From Pinus tabuliformis (lineage: Eukaryota > Streptophyta > Pinopsida > Pinales > Pinaceae): a DNA stretch of 64,000 nucleotides. Position numbers and translations under genes: made by a program. The notes below the pieces were generated by a model. The model made no database searches and was not told where the DNA came from. It worked only from the letters and a program-made list of their open reading frames with translations. Within the stretch, counting starts at the first letter, position 1, and every line of letters starts with the position of its first letter. Below are positions 24,513-35,549 of the stretch, one piece after another. The DNA lies in NCBI GenBank assembly GCA_031772625.1, contig CM062811.1:651374871-651438870 (forward strand). Direction: 5' to 3'.

Positions 24513-24585
24513 TATATATATAAAATTAAAAAAAAAATTATTTTAATATTGTGGGTTTTAAAACTATAAATTATTATTATTATTT

Positions 24586-24623
<38 letters not shown>

Positions 24624-25200
24624 TTAAAAAAAATAACTTAATTTTAATATTGTGAGTTTTAAAACTATAAATTATTATTATTATTAAATACAATAAGAAA
24701 ATATTATTAAAAAATATATATTTAACTATTATTGCTATAAATATTTAATTAATTATTAATATAATAAATATTTATTCCATTATTATTTAATAAATTTATA
24801 AAAATATTTTTATTATTATTAAATAAAATTTACAAATATTATTATAAAAAATTATTTAATTATTATCGTTATAAATATATATTATTATTATTTTATATAA
24901 AAAATATTTTTTATTTCATCAATAAATAAGTATTTATATTAATTTAATTTTAATATGGTAAGTTTTAAAAACTAATTTAAATCTAAAATTTTAAAATAAA
25001 ATTCATATTTTATTAATATACTATATCAATGTTTAATATATTAAAATTTATTTATAATTTTTTTCCAATACTTATAATTTTTTTCCAATACTAATAATTT
25101 TTAGAATATTAAAATATATTAATATAAAAAAATTAAAAATATATAAATAGTTTTCATGTTACATTTTTATTAATATATATTTTTTAATTTTATAATTTAT
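23881..25200. repeat. Very AT-rich tract with (TA)n runs and a local duplication
   Basis: Almost only A and T. (TA)n runs lie at 24452-24521 and 24591-24619. A unit with a (TA)n run, an A-rich part and the phrase TTTTAATATTGTGGGTTTTA / ...GTGAGTTTTA is duplicated (about 24433-24569 and 24570-24672). No gene. Confidence 0.85.
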
Positions 25201-25950
25201 TTTCTCCGATGGTGTTGTTATGTGGGTAGATAGGGAGTTTTGTTGTATGAAGTGCAGAATAGATAACATGTGTCACAATTTGGGGAAGGCATGGCGGTCA
25301 CCATTTGATGGTTTTGGGTTTGAATGATATCAGCCTCATCATTTTAAATGCATGTTAAATGACACTAGGGTGGCCAAAGTACATGAACTGTGGGATTGGA
25401 GGTGAGGAGTTATCCTCGACCTCCTTCCTTTGGATTCTTTTGTGGTTGTTGTGTGTTGTTTCTTGTTGCAAGGATGTATTGTTTGGGTTTTTTATTCAAC
25501 GAGTCCATGTTGTGTTGTGTTTATTGTTGTGTGGTTGCACAGTCTGGGTTTCTACTTCGTTTTGAGTCTAGGCCTTTGGTAGCAAGTTTGGAGGAACTTC
25601 TGTCCCATTTTTTGGTTTTGAATTATGTCAAAGGCTAGGAGCTTATTATCTCTACATAGGTCATTGTTTTATCAATTAGGGTGTCTTTTCTCTAGGTTGA
25701 ATATGTACCTCTTTATTGTTATCCTTCAGCTTTGCAAAGTAGAGGTTATATATGGTAGTATTTGCTTTCGCCTTGCTAGTGTTTCTGAGCTTTTTAAGCA
25801 TTGGATTCACCCTTCCTCTGGGTTAGAGTGTTGAGTTTTCTCTTGTCCTTTGTTTGTGTCAATCTCTCTAATAAGGTATTGGAGATTATAATGTTTTATG
25901 TCTTTTTGTTGTGGGGAATTTGATAATTTGTTGGGGTTTAGTCCTCTGTT
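25201..25950 (+). other. Unassigned T/G-rich stretch
   Basis: Plus strand rich in T and G; open frames are Cys/Leu/Phe/Val-rich and look like composition effects. No motif recognised. The style resembles 3716-4480, so both may be untranslated parts of elements, but no alignment is evident by eye. Confidence 0.35.
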
Positions 25951-26394
25951 GTGGCTAGTGGGTCACGGCCTGCTAATATTTTAGTCAGGGTTTCAAGATC
26001 GATGTTTTGTTCTTCAACTTGCTTCATGGGTAGAGGGTCTCTGAGTGGTCCTATTTGTTATTTTGTCATTATGGTTATGCCTCCTCGCGAGAGAATGTTG
26101 AGCACAAGGGGAGACTTGGGTATTGTTGAGCATAAATGTATTCGTTCTTTTGCTTATGATTCAGTTGAGACTCATTTCAATGTGATTCCCTTAGAAGTGA
26201 GAAAGGAAATTCTCTTGTTGGAGTTAGAGTCTATTGAGCATCCATATCACTTAGATTCAAATATTGCTGATGAAGATATTACTAGGGTCCCTATTCCTGG
26301 TAGATTCAGGAAACTCAGGTTTCATTTCTTGAGTTTCTTAGCTCTTCACCAACAAATGGATACCTTGTTGCATTTAATTTTTAGGGATAAGTAG
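25951..26394 (+). CDS. Unrecognised 147-codon open frame with protein-like C-terminal part
   Basis: The first ~45 residues look like chance translation of T-rich DNA. Residues 55-147 have ordinary protein composition: DLGIVEHKCIRSFAYDSVET, IPLEVRKEILLLELESIEHP, then a basic/helical tract with RFRKLRFHFLSFLALHQQMD. I do not recognise a family. It could be a gene relic or an element gene; no intron, promoter or neighbour helps. The frame ends at a TAG at 26392-26394. Confidence 0.3.
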   Translation: MASGSRPANILVRVSRSMFCSSTCFMGRGSLSGPICYFVIMVMPPRERMLSTRGDLGIVEHKCIRSFAYDSVETHFNVIPLEVRKEILLLELESIEHPYHLDSNIADEDITRVPIPGRFRKLRFHFLSFLALHQQMDTLLHLIFRDK

Positions 26395-27649
26395 TTCGAG
26401 AATTATAATGTATTTTTTTCACTTGAAGACACCAAACATATGCTCATGAATAAACAATTATGTTTATATTATGGATTCGTTATTAACCAAGGTTGAAAGT
26501 TTTCTTGTGTCGGATTCAGCTTTAGGTGACCTCACTGACCTGCATGGTGATCACACTAACCCTCCAATGAACAATGCACAATACTTGGCAATTATCTTCT
26601 CTAATTAAGATTAACTTTTGTTGGTCTTCTTCTTTTTGCTTCAATTTTGGTCATCCATCTCGAGGTATGGTTTCATTATGACGCTTTCAACTTGGTTTGG
26701 TTAATCAGATTAGTGTGAAGGTTACTGGTGCGTGTTTTGGGATTGCATTGTCATGGAGAAATTTGAGTTATATTTCTATAAATTTAAGGTACCTTCAGTG
26801 TTATTCATTTTTTATTAGTCATGTCCATGTCATTCATGAAATTTTTTATGTCAGTTTAAGTATTGGTTTTGGTATTTTTGGTATTAGTCGCTTTGGATAT
26901 ATGAGTATGTTGATGACCATCCAATTACAGATCTTATGGCGAGGGAGGCTCATACTTGAGCGTGTTATGAGAAGCATTTCATGTGTGTTCTTCTCCTCCA
27001 GATCTACATGTACTTGTGGTTACTTTTACATTATTGGTTTGCTCCTTTAGTGTGTCTCGTTTATGGAAGTATCGTGTTTATCGTGTTTGTGACTCTTCGA
27101 CTTCCCTCATGAATGTTTGACTTCCTGTGAATTTTCGACTTACATGATTCTTAAACTTCATATGTGCATCTCTTGGACTTTCACATTACATGACATTTGA
27201 TTACAAAAAGTATGGCCCATAGTAGGGATGTGGCCGAAACAACTCATGACACAGCTCGACATGACACGGTTGTCATGTACTGGTTGACTGTGGTGCCCGC
27301 GTCGAACTGCTATGATGTTGAGTGATGGGTGCGATATCGGTGCATCATGTTTTCACCTTCGCATGGCAAGATGCACGGGGTCTTCGATGGTCTTGGTCTT
27401 TGCTTGATGGTGCACATGTATTTGTCCCTTTGGCTTGCTGCTCGATGTGCTTCTTACGTTCGTTCAACTGCGAGCAAGTCTTCTAGCATGCGCTCCTTCC
27501 TCATCCTGTTCGGCGCCGAGCCATCTTACATCAATGTACCTGTTCCTGCAAACGCTCATGACGAGACGACATCAAATCCAAAAATCTCCTAGTCTAGCAT
27601 GGTGCATTGTTTTTCGTTTCGGGTGCAGGTGCCTGAGAGGGATGACAAG
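26395..27649. other. Unassigned stretch
   Basis: No gene recognised. 26395-27230 is T-rich. From about 27230 the GC content rises (GCTCGACATGACACGG...) and stays higher up to the TGCGCA-type repeat, so this is probably part of the same old element as 27650-29603. Confidence 0.4.
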
Positions 27650-28540
27650 GCACTGAAACTGCGCAGAACACAACTCAAGCCGGGATGATAGGTTCCGGAG
27701 CACTGTCGGGAAAAACTGCGCAGATGTAAGAGGGAGGCGAATTTGCACAATCTGAGACAACAGTGACAGCTGCAAGGTAGAACCCAGGTGGGCAGAACTG
27801 TGCAGTTCCTGGGAGGAAGTAAGGCAGGGTATCGGGAGGAACTGCTGGGCAATTCAGCGTGGTTTCCAAGATGAGGATTGGGCATGTCACCCGAGGGTCC
27901 AGCTGAGAATCTGCGCAATTTTCAGGAGGGAGACAGAGCGGGCAGCAAGAGGTACTGGTAGACATTTATGTGTAGTTTTCCACAGCAAGGCTAGATCGAG
28001 TTGCGGGGAGTTGCTGGTCATAACTGGGCATTTCTGAGAGATAGTGTCGGACAGGAAGTTGCTGCGCAGTTTCCGGGATGAGTGCAGAGCGGGGCAGCAG
28101 GGAGAGAGCCAGTCAAAACTTCACAATTTTCGGAGGGAGAGAAGGGCAAGCCAACAAGGGGGGCCTGCTAGTTAGATATGTGCAATTCCTTGGAACAGTG
28201 CAGTGATAGGAAGCACAGGCCTGACTCACATGACTGCGCAGTTTCTACAGACACTGCAGGGCAGGTAGCTTGGAAACTTTTGCGTAGTTTTTGGGAACAG
28301 TGTAGCCTCGGGTCACAGTGCAGTTCGGGTTTTCTGGTATACCAAAGGGAGGCTTGATGAGTGATCTTGCGAGAAGCGCAGATTGGGTCGGAATTGGGGA
28401 CAACTTCTCCGTAGTTCTCGGAGTCAGTCAGCATGCTCACTTCTAGGATTGTGCACTGCAGGCTGCCCCGGAGGATATCCTCAAGATTTGTGTAGTTCTG
28501 GGCAGCAGAGCAGAGTAATTGAGAGCTGAGACTACGCAAC
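27650..28540. repeat. Degenerate ~50-bp TGCGCA-type repeat, block 2
   Basis: At least fourteen recurrences about 40-60 bp apart: CTGCGCAGAACACAA (27658), CTGCGCAGATG (27716), CTGTGCAGTTCCTGGGAGG (27797), CTGCGCAATTTTCAGGAGG (27912), CTGCGCAGTTTCCGGGATG (28063), TTCACAATTTTCGGAGGG (28119), GTGCAATTCCTTGGAAC (28180), CTGCGCAGTTTCTACAG (28235), TGCGTAGTTTTTGGGAAC (28281), TGTGTAGTTCTGGGCAGC (28491). Consensus is close to TGCGCARTTTYNRGGA. Members are diverged but in one orientation and register with the blocks at 11930-13230. Confidence 0.75.
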
Positions 28541-29406
28541 GCAGCTCAACCGGGGTCCTATTGATGGAAGGTTGTCCGATCGACAGATTTTCAGGAAAAA
28601 TGGCTAAGTGTGAGAGAAAGTGAACTTGTGCATACATGACATTGTGATCACACACTTAGCATGACTCGACGATAAGACACCTAAAACCAACAAGACAAAC
28701 ATGTGCTCAGTGAGACTAACTCAAGGTTAACAGCGAAAAGTGTGACACTTGAGATAGATCTTGGAACGACCATGAAGACACTTGCGTGACAGTGCTTGCA
28801 ACTTTGTGTGTGAGTATGACCGATGTTCACAGAGTGAAAACAGCTCATGCACACAAAGACGAACCTTCAAAATTTCCAGAACAAACTCGCAAGCGTGACA
28901 TAGCAATCAACATGCCAAAAGACGACCGGTGGTCAATCAAGCAAAAGGGGTGTAAAGACTTGACAAGAGCTCAAGGAATGAGCCCGAGTGTTTGCAACCA
29001 TTAGGGGAAAACAAGGAAGGCTCTGAAATTTGGATGCAGGCCAAAATTTTGGAGGGTTTTGCAGTCGCTACAACAATTGGCTTATATTCCGGAAGGGAAG
29101 TAATGGCCGCATAGGTCACGAGAAGTGAAGTGACTTTCTGGAGGGAAATGAACTCCCAAAATTTGACGCCAGTGGTTTATCGAGCAAGAAACCCTTATTG
29201 TTTCAGCGTAATGAAGGAGAACATACTTTAAACCCTAGTCTCACAGTGAAGACTACCAAAGACCAAGATGAATATTTCCAAATGATTAACCTAGCCTCGG
29301 AGGAAGTTCTTTTTTTTCCATTCAAGCTATTCGACAACCGGCAACACTTAACCACGCAGCAAAGGGCTGTAGATTTCGAATGGTTGTGCCCAGGGAGGAG
29401 GAGGCG
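28541..29406 (-). other. Leader-like stretch between TGCGCA repeat and LTR
   Basis: No coding motif. On the minus strand it lies just downstream of a primer site and LTR, where the untranslated leader and gag start of an LTR element are expected. Contains many GTGACA/CACTTG-like short words. Confidence 0.4.
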
Positions 29407-29418
29407 GCTTTGATACCA
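29407..29418 (-). other. Primer binding site (initiator Met tRNA)
   Basis: On the minus strand TGGTATCAAAGC follows the LTR end directly, the usual Met-tRNA primer site of plant Copia and TRIM elements. Confidence 0.85.
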
Positions 29419-29603
29419 TGTTAGACACACATGGAATGTGAAGAGATATGGAGGATAAAACAGTGCATTTCCTTTTACTATTAACATAGATGTACATTTA
29501 TAATACATTCTTATGACTGTTGGATTCATCTTCCAACGTATCTTGGACTCCTTTGACTATTTATCTTCCACACCATAACCCTTAGAGGATTGGGTGTCCA
29601 ACA
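29419..29603 (-). mobile_element. Short LTR (185 bp) of a Copia-like or TRIM element
   Basis: On the minus strand it begins TGTTGGACACCCAATCC and ends GTGTGTCTAACA; the ends are near-perfect inverted repeats (TGTTGGACAC / GTGTCTAACA). A Met-tRNA primer site abuts one side. The other side reads AAGGTGGAGGAC directly before TGTTGG, which resembles a polypurine tract, as at 8658-9644. No second copy is seen in the window and no coding part is recognised, so the element is broken or non-autonomous. Confidence 0.82.
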
Positions 29604-29783
29604 GTCCTCCACCTTAAGTTGAAATAAGAAGCCTTCGGCAATTATAAGGGAAGTCATTAATATTTGAAAGACGTTGCCTCAAACTAATAATGTAGCTTAG
29701 TTGTTCATTTTCATTCAAAATTAGATACACCAACTAGCATTTTAAATAAATGAGTCCCCAAAAAATTGGGAAAATACTAACAA

Positions 29784-30151
29784 GACATCTTCACCACCAT
29801 CCAACATGGTGACGCATACACGGGACTTGCCATTACCAAAACCAGATTGAGATCCACAATATATAACAGAACAAACAATCTTCCTATAACCAACTGCGCT
29901 CATTTTCTTAACATCAATGTATATGACCTACATTGAGTATCACAATAGTTTGCATGAATATTAAATAAGAACATTCAATCAAGCTAGTTTAGTACGATTT
30001 CATTTAAGCACTTGTAACGTTGATGGTAAAATACATATTCTGAGAAAACTACCCAACACATACCTATGATCAAATGCAAATGTGGGTAGGAATAACAAAT
30101 CATAAGTTTTTAAGAAGCCATATCAAATTGGGACAATGAGAAAACTAGATA
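29784..30151 (-). repeat. Dispersed ~370-bp repeat, copy A, with an exon-like open frame
   Basis: Aligns over its whole length, by eye at roughly 70-75% identity, with 43986-44354 in the same orientation. On the minus strand both copies share an open reading tract after a possible splice acceptor: here VIYIDVKKMSAVGYRK then SGFGNGKSRVCVTMLDGGED (about 29927-29784). The frame is kept in both copies, as expected for an old coding exon. I do not recognise the protein. Either a duplicated gene fragment or part of an element's 3' end. Confidence 0.65.
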
Positions 30152-30275
30152 GAAAGAATTGACCACTTGCATGCTAAATACTATTGTTTCTTTAGGTGTG
30201 GGGTGGGAGTGGGACCTGAATCAAGATCATGGACTTCGGGAGGATGTCTCCCAGGCCACAACCTAGGCTCAGTTA

Positions 30276-31656
30276 GTGCCTTTATCCTCTCCCATTACCA
30301 GTTGTGTGGTGCCTTTCCATAGCGAGCTCCCCGTGGATGGGGTTTTCCATTCACCCCCCTTCTCATTTGGTGGTTTTGGAATTCTTAACACCTTTTCCTC
30401 CTCTCAAGGGTTTATAGAGGAAGACTTTATACAAATCATTCCTTCTTTTGCGGCCAAGAATATATCTTTAAGGGGGGCGGCACTGGGTGTAAGCATTTTT
30501 TTTATGCGTTGTTGGAGTTAGACGGTGTAGAGAAAGTTGGCTCTTCAGCAGGCCTAGTCGAGCTTATAAACGTCCATTGTGGTGGTTCGAAAAATGTGGG
30601 GATTTCAATTTCTCGAGGAGGCAAAGTGGCAGATAGTAAGAGAAAGAAGAGAAAATGTTTGAGGATGTGGAGTGAGCGCCCAAAGATGAATCTAGGGGAG
30701 GACGTTATGATGGAACAAGTTTTGGAGTTGGTCGAAAAGTTGGTGGTGGGTCATGTGAGGGGTCGCAAATTCAATTTCAAAACCTTGTCGGTCAAAGTGG
30801 GTGGAATGTACCCTAAGCCAACGTATTCAGAAAACCCCTGAGGTATGTTTGCTAGCAAAAGGATGGTTCCAACTAAAGTTACAACCTTCAGGTGGATTTG
30901 ATTCCAGTGGTTTTCAGGAAATGGACGCCTCTCTTTGATGTGAGCAAAGAGCGAATGGATGCTATCCCCATTTGGGTTCATCATGCGGGCCTTCCCTCTC
31001 AGCATTGGAGTCCCACAATCCTTCAGGATATGGGGAACTCCTTGCTCTATTTCTTGAAAGCTGACATGTCTTGTCTGGAGACAGGTGATGGATAATTGGC
31101 GTGCATTCTTGTTATCATTGATCGAAGAGGAGAGTTGATAGATGGAATGGATATTGGGGTTGGAATGGCTCGCATGCAAGTGTTTGACTTCGAAGGGGTG
31201 CCTTTTAGATGTTGGCGATGCCATAAATATGGGAATTTAGTGGAACAATATGGACTTCCTCTCTCCAAGAAGCCATGGAGGGAATCAGAGCTTCCTCCAA
31301 CTTCGATTGTTCAAGGGGTTTCTAAAGAGTCGATCAAATTTCCACTAACCCATAGTGATAAGGTCCCACTTTCCACAATGAAACCGAGGGAGGAGGTTCA
31401 GCGGGACGCGGGTTTACCCGAGGATAATTCCATGCAGGTTGTTGAAACTTTGACTAAGGTGGGACGTGGGGATGGCTCTGATGTTGGGACACCTGGGGAA
31501 AGAATCACTATTATGGACACTCTATCTAAAGCGGGTCTGAATATGGAATTGGGGCTCTCGAATGTCTCTAAAGTTACAGATGAAATGGTCTATGAGTTTT
31601 ATCACATGCCATTTGTCAAGGCCTTCATACAGGAGCCAGGGCGCGGGCCATTATAA
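30276..31656 (+). pseudogene. Second LINE ORF1 relic (DUF4283-like, zinc knuckle), no ORF2
   Basis: The tract 30680-30841 (VVGHVRGRKFNFKTLSVKVG) and 30892-31095 (ERMDAIPIWVHHAGLPSQHW, then ILQDMGNSLLYFLKADMSCL) is the DUF4283 part of plant LINE ORF1. After an in-frame TAA at 31093-31095 the same frame continues with a Met-start tract including MARMQVFDFEGVPFRCWRCH; the knuckle at 31210-31251 reads CWRCHKYGNLVEQY, where the His and last Cys of CX2CX4HX4C are replaced. A Ser/Thr/Pro/Glu-rich tail follows to 31656. A frame change lies between 30841 and 30892. No endonuclease or RT follows; AT-rich DNA begins at once. Confidence 0.78.
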
Positions 31657-32945
31657 ATTTTTGTATTAATATTAGTAGTGTCTTCTAAAAAATTTAGACT
31701 TTTTATCAGTTTCATATTCTTGGCATATATGTTGGATTATGATGGTGGATAGTATTATATGCTTATATCAAAGAACAATATGTGATTTTGATGTATTTAG
31801 TGGTGTCGAGATGTAAACTATCCTCGTATGCTGGAATACACACTAGATGTATATCTACACAATGTAATTTTTTATCATTTTAATCAATAAAAGAAAACCG
31901 TGATGTGATTTTTTTCTGAGGAAGAAAATAATTTAAAAAATAGTAGTAATTTTGTTAATTGTTGTGATATTTTTAAATCTTGGCAATGTGGGATATATCA
32001 TGAGGTATGTGTTTTGATGTCTATTTGAGTTTACTAGTCATTTCTTTTATATGGCTACACTAGTTCCTATCAAGTTCAAAGACTTTACCCTTCATTGTAA
32101 AGATTTGTAAATACACACATACACTTTCACTTGCCATTTTTTGCAACTCATTAAAAATTGTTTTGCAAATTTGTGAGTCTATTTGAGTTTACTAGCCATT
32201 TTGCCCTTCATTGTAAAGATTTGTTAACACACACACGCACTTTCACTTGCCTTTTTTGTTTTGCAACTCATTAAAAATTGTTTTGCAAATTTGTCGAGAA
32301 ACAACCTACCTGCCCTAACTACATATTGCTTGACAATTTAAAATGTAAAATGGTACCATTTTTTGCAACTCATTAAAAAACGTTTTGCAAATTTGTACCC
32401 TAAGTACATATTGCTTAACAATTTAAAATATAAAATGATATTAGTATCCAGTGAATTTCATATAGTTATTATATAAAACTAAAAATCAATAACTTAGTAT
32501 ATTTGTCAAACTCTTGAATCTTCAAGCTTTGGAATACCTTAACGTAGTAAATATAATTTTAAAATGAAAAATAAATCAACACTAAATTAATCTTGTCTAA
32601 CAAAAAATAAAAATAAAAAACCTGTAAAAGCATGAATTGAAACCCTATTATTGGCAAAAATGTGCATTGGTTTGATTGCCATTTCGGTTGGGAAAGCATA
32701 TAAATTGAAAACCAAAACAAAAACATGGAAAACACACCAAAACAGCATCAGGCCAACGTGGACCAAAAAAAACACCAACCCAACCCATCCTTTTAAAAAT
32801 AGGAAGCATCCTTTTTAAAAATGGAAAGCCCAAGAATTGAACATTTAAAAAGCAAAAAGCATGTAGTCTTTTTTCCTGAAAAAGAAAAGCCCAAGAATTG
32901 AAATTTAAAGAAGCGCCAAATCTGAATTGAAGAGAGGAGCGGAGG
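31657..32945. repeat. AT-rich spacer with nested direct repeats
   Basis: No gene. A unit with CCCTTCATTGTAAAGATTTG, CACTTTCACTTGCC and GCAACTCATTAAAAATTGTT is duplicated (about 32022-32178 and 32179-32295); its last part returns a third time at 32360-32394. A second word, ACATATTGCTT(G/A)ACAATTTAAAA, occurs at about 32320 and 32405. AAAGCCCAAGAATTGAA occurs at about 32825 and 32884. Confidence 0.8.
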
Positions 32946-33037
32946 GATTTTCTCTAACGATAACTAGTAGACGGTTCCAGAGGAAGTAGAGGCGGTAAAA
33001 CTCTCATAGCCTTTGAAGGGAGGGAGTTGGGGAATCC

Positions 33038-33048
33038 CTATATATACA
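33038..33048 (+). promoter_or_regulatory. Candidate TATA box
   Basis: CTATATATACA lies 20-60 bp after GC-richer DNA and upstream of a GTCTGT hexamer repeat and of duplicated exon-like blocks. It could be the core promoter of a transcribed non-coding repeat unit. No coding sequence follows, so this rests only on the motif. Confidence 0.3.
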
Positions 33049-33180
33049 TATTAAGTCTTTATCAATTTTCCAGCATCTTCCTCCCTCCTCCATATCCAGT
33101 CTGGTATGCTTGTGTTGGGTTGTCTGAGTCTGTGGTTTGAGTTTGGGTCTATTTGTGTTTAGGTCGAGTTTGAGTCAGTC

Positions 33181-33262
33181 ATGTCTGTGTCTATGTCTGC
33201 GTCTGCGTCTGCGTCGGCGTCTGTGTCTGTGCTGGACAAAGGAGGAGGGTCTGTGTCTGTGT
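33181..33262 (+). repeat. (GTCTGY)n hexamer minisatellite
   Basis: Eight to nine imperfect GTCTGT/GTCTGC/GTCGGC units at 33181-33231 and a short restart at 33249-33262. Just downstream, GAGCTGTTTCATGGAAATCA is repeated (about 33297 and 33342) and GGAGATTAATTATYTCTCAG is repeated (about 33376 and 33400). Confidence 0.85.
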
Positions 33263-33407
33263 GGGACAGAGAAGCGGAGACAAGAGCAGGGCAGTTGAGC
33301 TGTTTCATGGAAATCAACTGTCTCTCAGACATTGGGTGGCTCTGAGCTGTTTCATGGAAATCAATTGGCCCATGGAGATTAATTATTTCTCAGAAATGGA
33401 GATTAAT

Positions 33408-34500
33408 TATCTCTCAGAAATGGTATGAATCCAATTATATTTAATTTGAGTATTTATGTTCATCTCTGCTCTGTTGACAGGACTAATTCCATTTCTTTAC
33501 CTTGTATTTTTTTTTTTGTGCAGTGTAAATTATTGAACAATCTCCACCAAGAATGAATGAATGAAGGGTTGACGTTGCAGGGAAATGAAAGAGGGAAAAG
33601 ATCGTTGACGTTGGCACTGTTCAAAGCCTACTTAGGTGAAGAAATAAAATCACTAATCCCAATTCCATATATATATCTCTCCAGTTTTGTTTTTGTGGGA
33701 TTCAAGGCTCTGCGTCCTCATCAATCATTTCAACCTGATTTGTCCACCATTTCAATTAGATTTAATTTCGCCTTCATTGCTTCAATTTGTCCACCATTTC
33801 AATTAGATTTAATTTCGCCTTCATTGCTTCAATCGACCTGTGTACGGCTCTAGCTTAAGTTATCGCCATGCCAAGCATCCCTAGCTTTTTGCATGACTTC
33901 TCATAGCCTCGTGTTTGGGTTTAATCTGTTGTGTATTTGTTTAATTTGTGGTATAATAGTTTTTGGTTGATGGAGATGAGAATAGTTTTTGGTTCAATTG
34001 TCTCTCAGAAATGGTAGGGTCAAATTCTATTTAATTTCATAATTTCAGTGTCTCTGTTCATCTCTGCTACTAATTCCATTTCATTATATTATATTATGCA
34101 TTTCTTTTGTGCATTGTATATAATATTTAACAATCTTTAGGGGCTACTGAATGAAAGCAGGAAAGAGGTAGTTCACGTTGTTGTTGTTCAAAGCCTACAG
34201 GCTCGCTGAAGAAATGAAATCGAACCCCAATACCAGGTATGTAGAGATGGCCCTGTATGATTAGTAGTTTAAACATGGCTAATTTAAGGTTATGCTTCCT
34301 CCTCAGTGATTTCTATTAGATTTAATGTTTCCTTCATTGTTTCAATCGGCCTGTGCACCCTTGTCTCTGGCTTTAGCTTCACCAATTTATCCCCTGCGAA
34401 TTTGTCACTGACTTCTCATAGCTCTGTATTTGGGTTTGGGTTTAATCTATGTTGTGTATTACTTTAGTTTAGTTTGTGGTTTTCCTGTATAACCTCTTCT
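33408..34500 (+). repeat. Direct duplication of a ~500-bp unit (33408-33960 and 34000-34500)
   Basis: Both halves run CTCTCAGAAATGGTA ... TTCATCTCTGCT ... ACTAATTCCATTTC ... TTTTGTGCA ... AATGAA ... TTCAAAGCCTAC ... GAAGAAAT ... CCTTCATTG(C/T)TTCAATC ... GACTTCTCATAGC ... TTTGGGTTTAATCT. The first copy has a T-run followed by GTGCAG (about 33509-33524), like a splice acceptor. It also holds an internal 47-bp tandem duplication (TTGTCCACCATTTCAATTAG..., about 33739 and 33786). No coding frame persists in both copies. Confidence 0.8.
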
Positions 34501-35549
34501 TTATTACTTTAGTAATAAACCCATGTTGTGTTTTGTGTTCTTTGTTCGTGTAACTCACTGTGTATTTGGTTATTGGTATAACTCACTGTGAATGATTTCT
34601 TGGGTTGGCTTTTTGAATGATTTATTTACAATTAGTTACACGAATGACTTACCTATACTTTCTGAAAGATGCCAATGAAGGTACATTCATTTTCATTGTT
34701 TGAGTATATAATAGAAGAGATATATATAAAAGAAAAAATATAAAATTTTCATTATACTCCATTAAATAAATATTTATTTTCTTTCATGTGTTTTTTTTCC
34801 CAATATTTATATGTTGTATCGCAGATGGCTTTTCATTAGGGTTCTACTTATATGTTGTATCGCAGATTTATTCACAGCAATGGTTGTGTTCTCATTATGG
34901 TTTTGATCAATGGAAATATTGATGTAGTTATTTTCTTTTCTCAATTTTGTGAGAAAATTATGTACATACACTTATTAATAAAGTGATTTTTTTAATGGAA
35001 GGAGTTAAAACTCCTTCCAAATGCTCGAGGAGGATGGGGCCCCATTCTTCTTAGAGTAGTGTAGAGTTTTTTGTGGGTTGATTATTTTTCCTTAAACTCA
35101 TACATATCACAACACATTTTTTTTATACACATTTACTTTATAGCATTTATATTTAAAACATGCAATTTTACACTTCAATTATATCAATTTTATATTTTAA
35201 AATTCTTAAAATAATTTCGGCACATAGAAATTATACAATTTTACACAAATGCATGAAAAAACACTAAATATCTCTCTACTAAACAAACCATTCATATTTG
35301 GTGGTTTTATACTATATTTGCATTTTTATTGATTTTTTGAAAGCTTTTTGCCATTTGTGTACTTTTCATTTTTATATTATTTTTGTTTTTGATCGATTTT
35401 TTGAAAATCTCTGGTTTTTTTTGGGTATTATTTTATATATTTCTATAGTTAAATAAGATGATATATATAATTGATAAAATTCTGAATTGTGTAAGATGTA
35501 TTTATTCTGCTGAAATTGTATATCTATTTGTGGTTTTGAAAATGTTTTA
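34501..35549. other. AT-rich spacer
   Basis: No gene, element or RNA recognised. CTTATATGTTGTATCGCAGAT is repeated closely (about 34808 and 34850). Confidence 0.6.

Noticed and set aside
13405-29080. Homology between 13405-13445 and 29043-29083 (AAAATTTTGGAGGGT ... GCTACAACAA)
   Set aside because: Only about 40 bp, with the first lying in the Gypsy coding part and the second in a leader-like stretch; could be chance.
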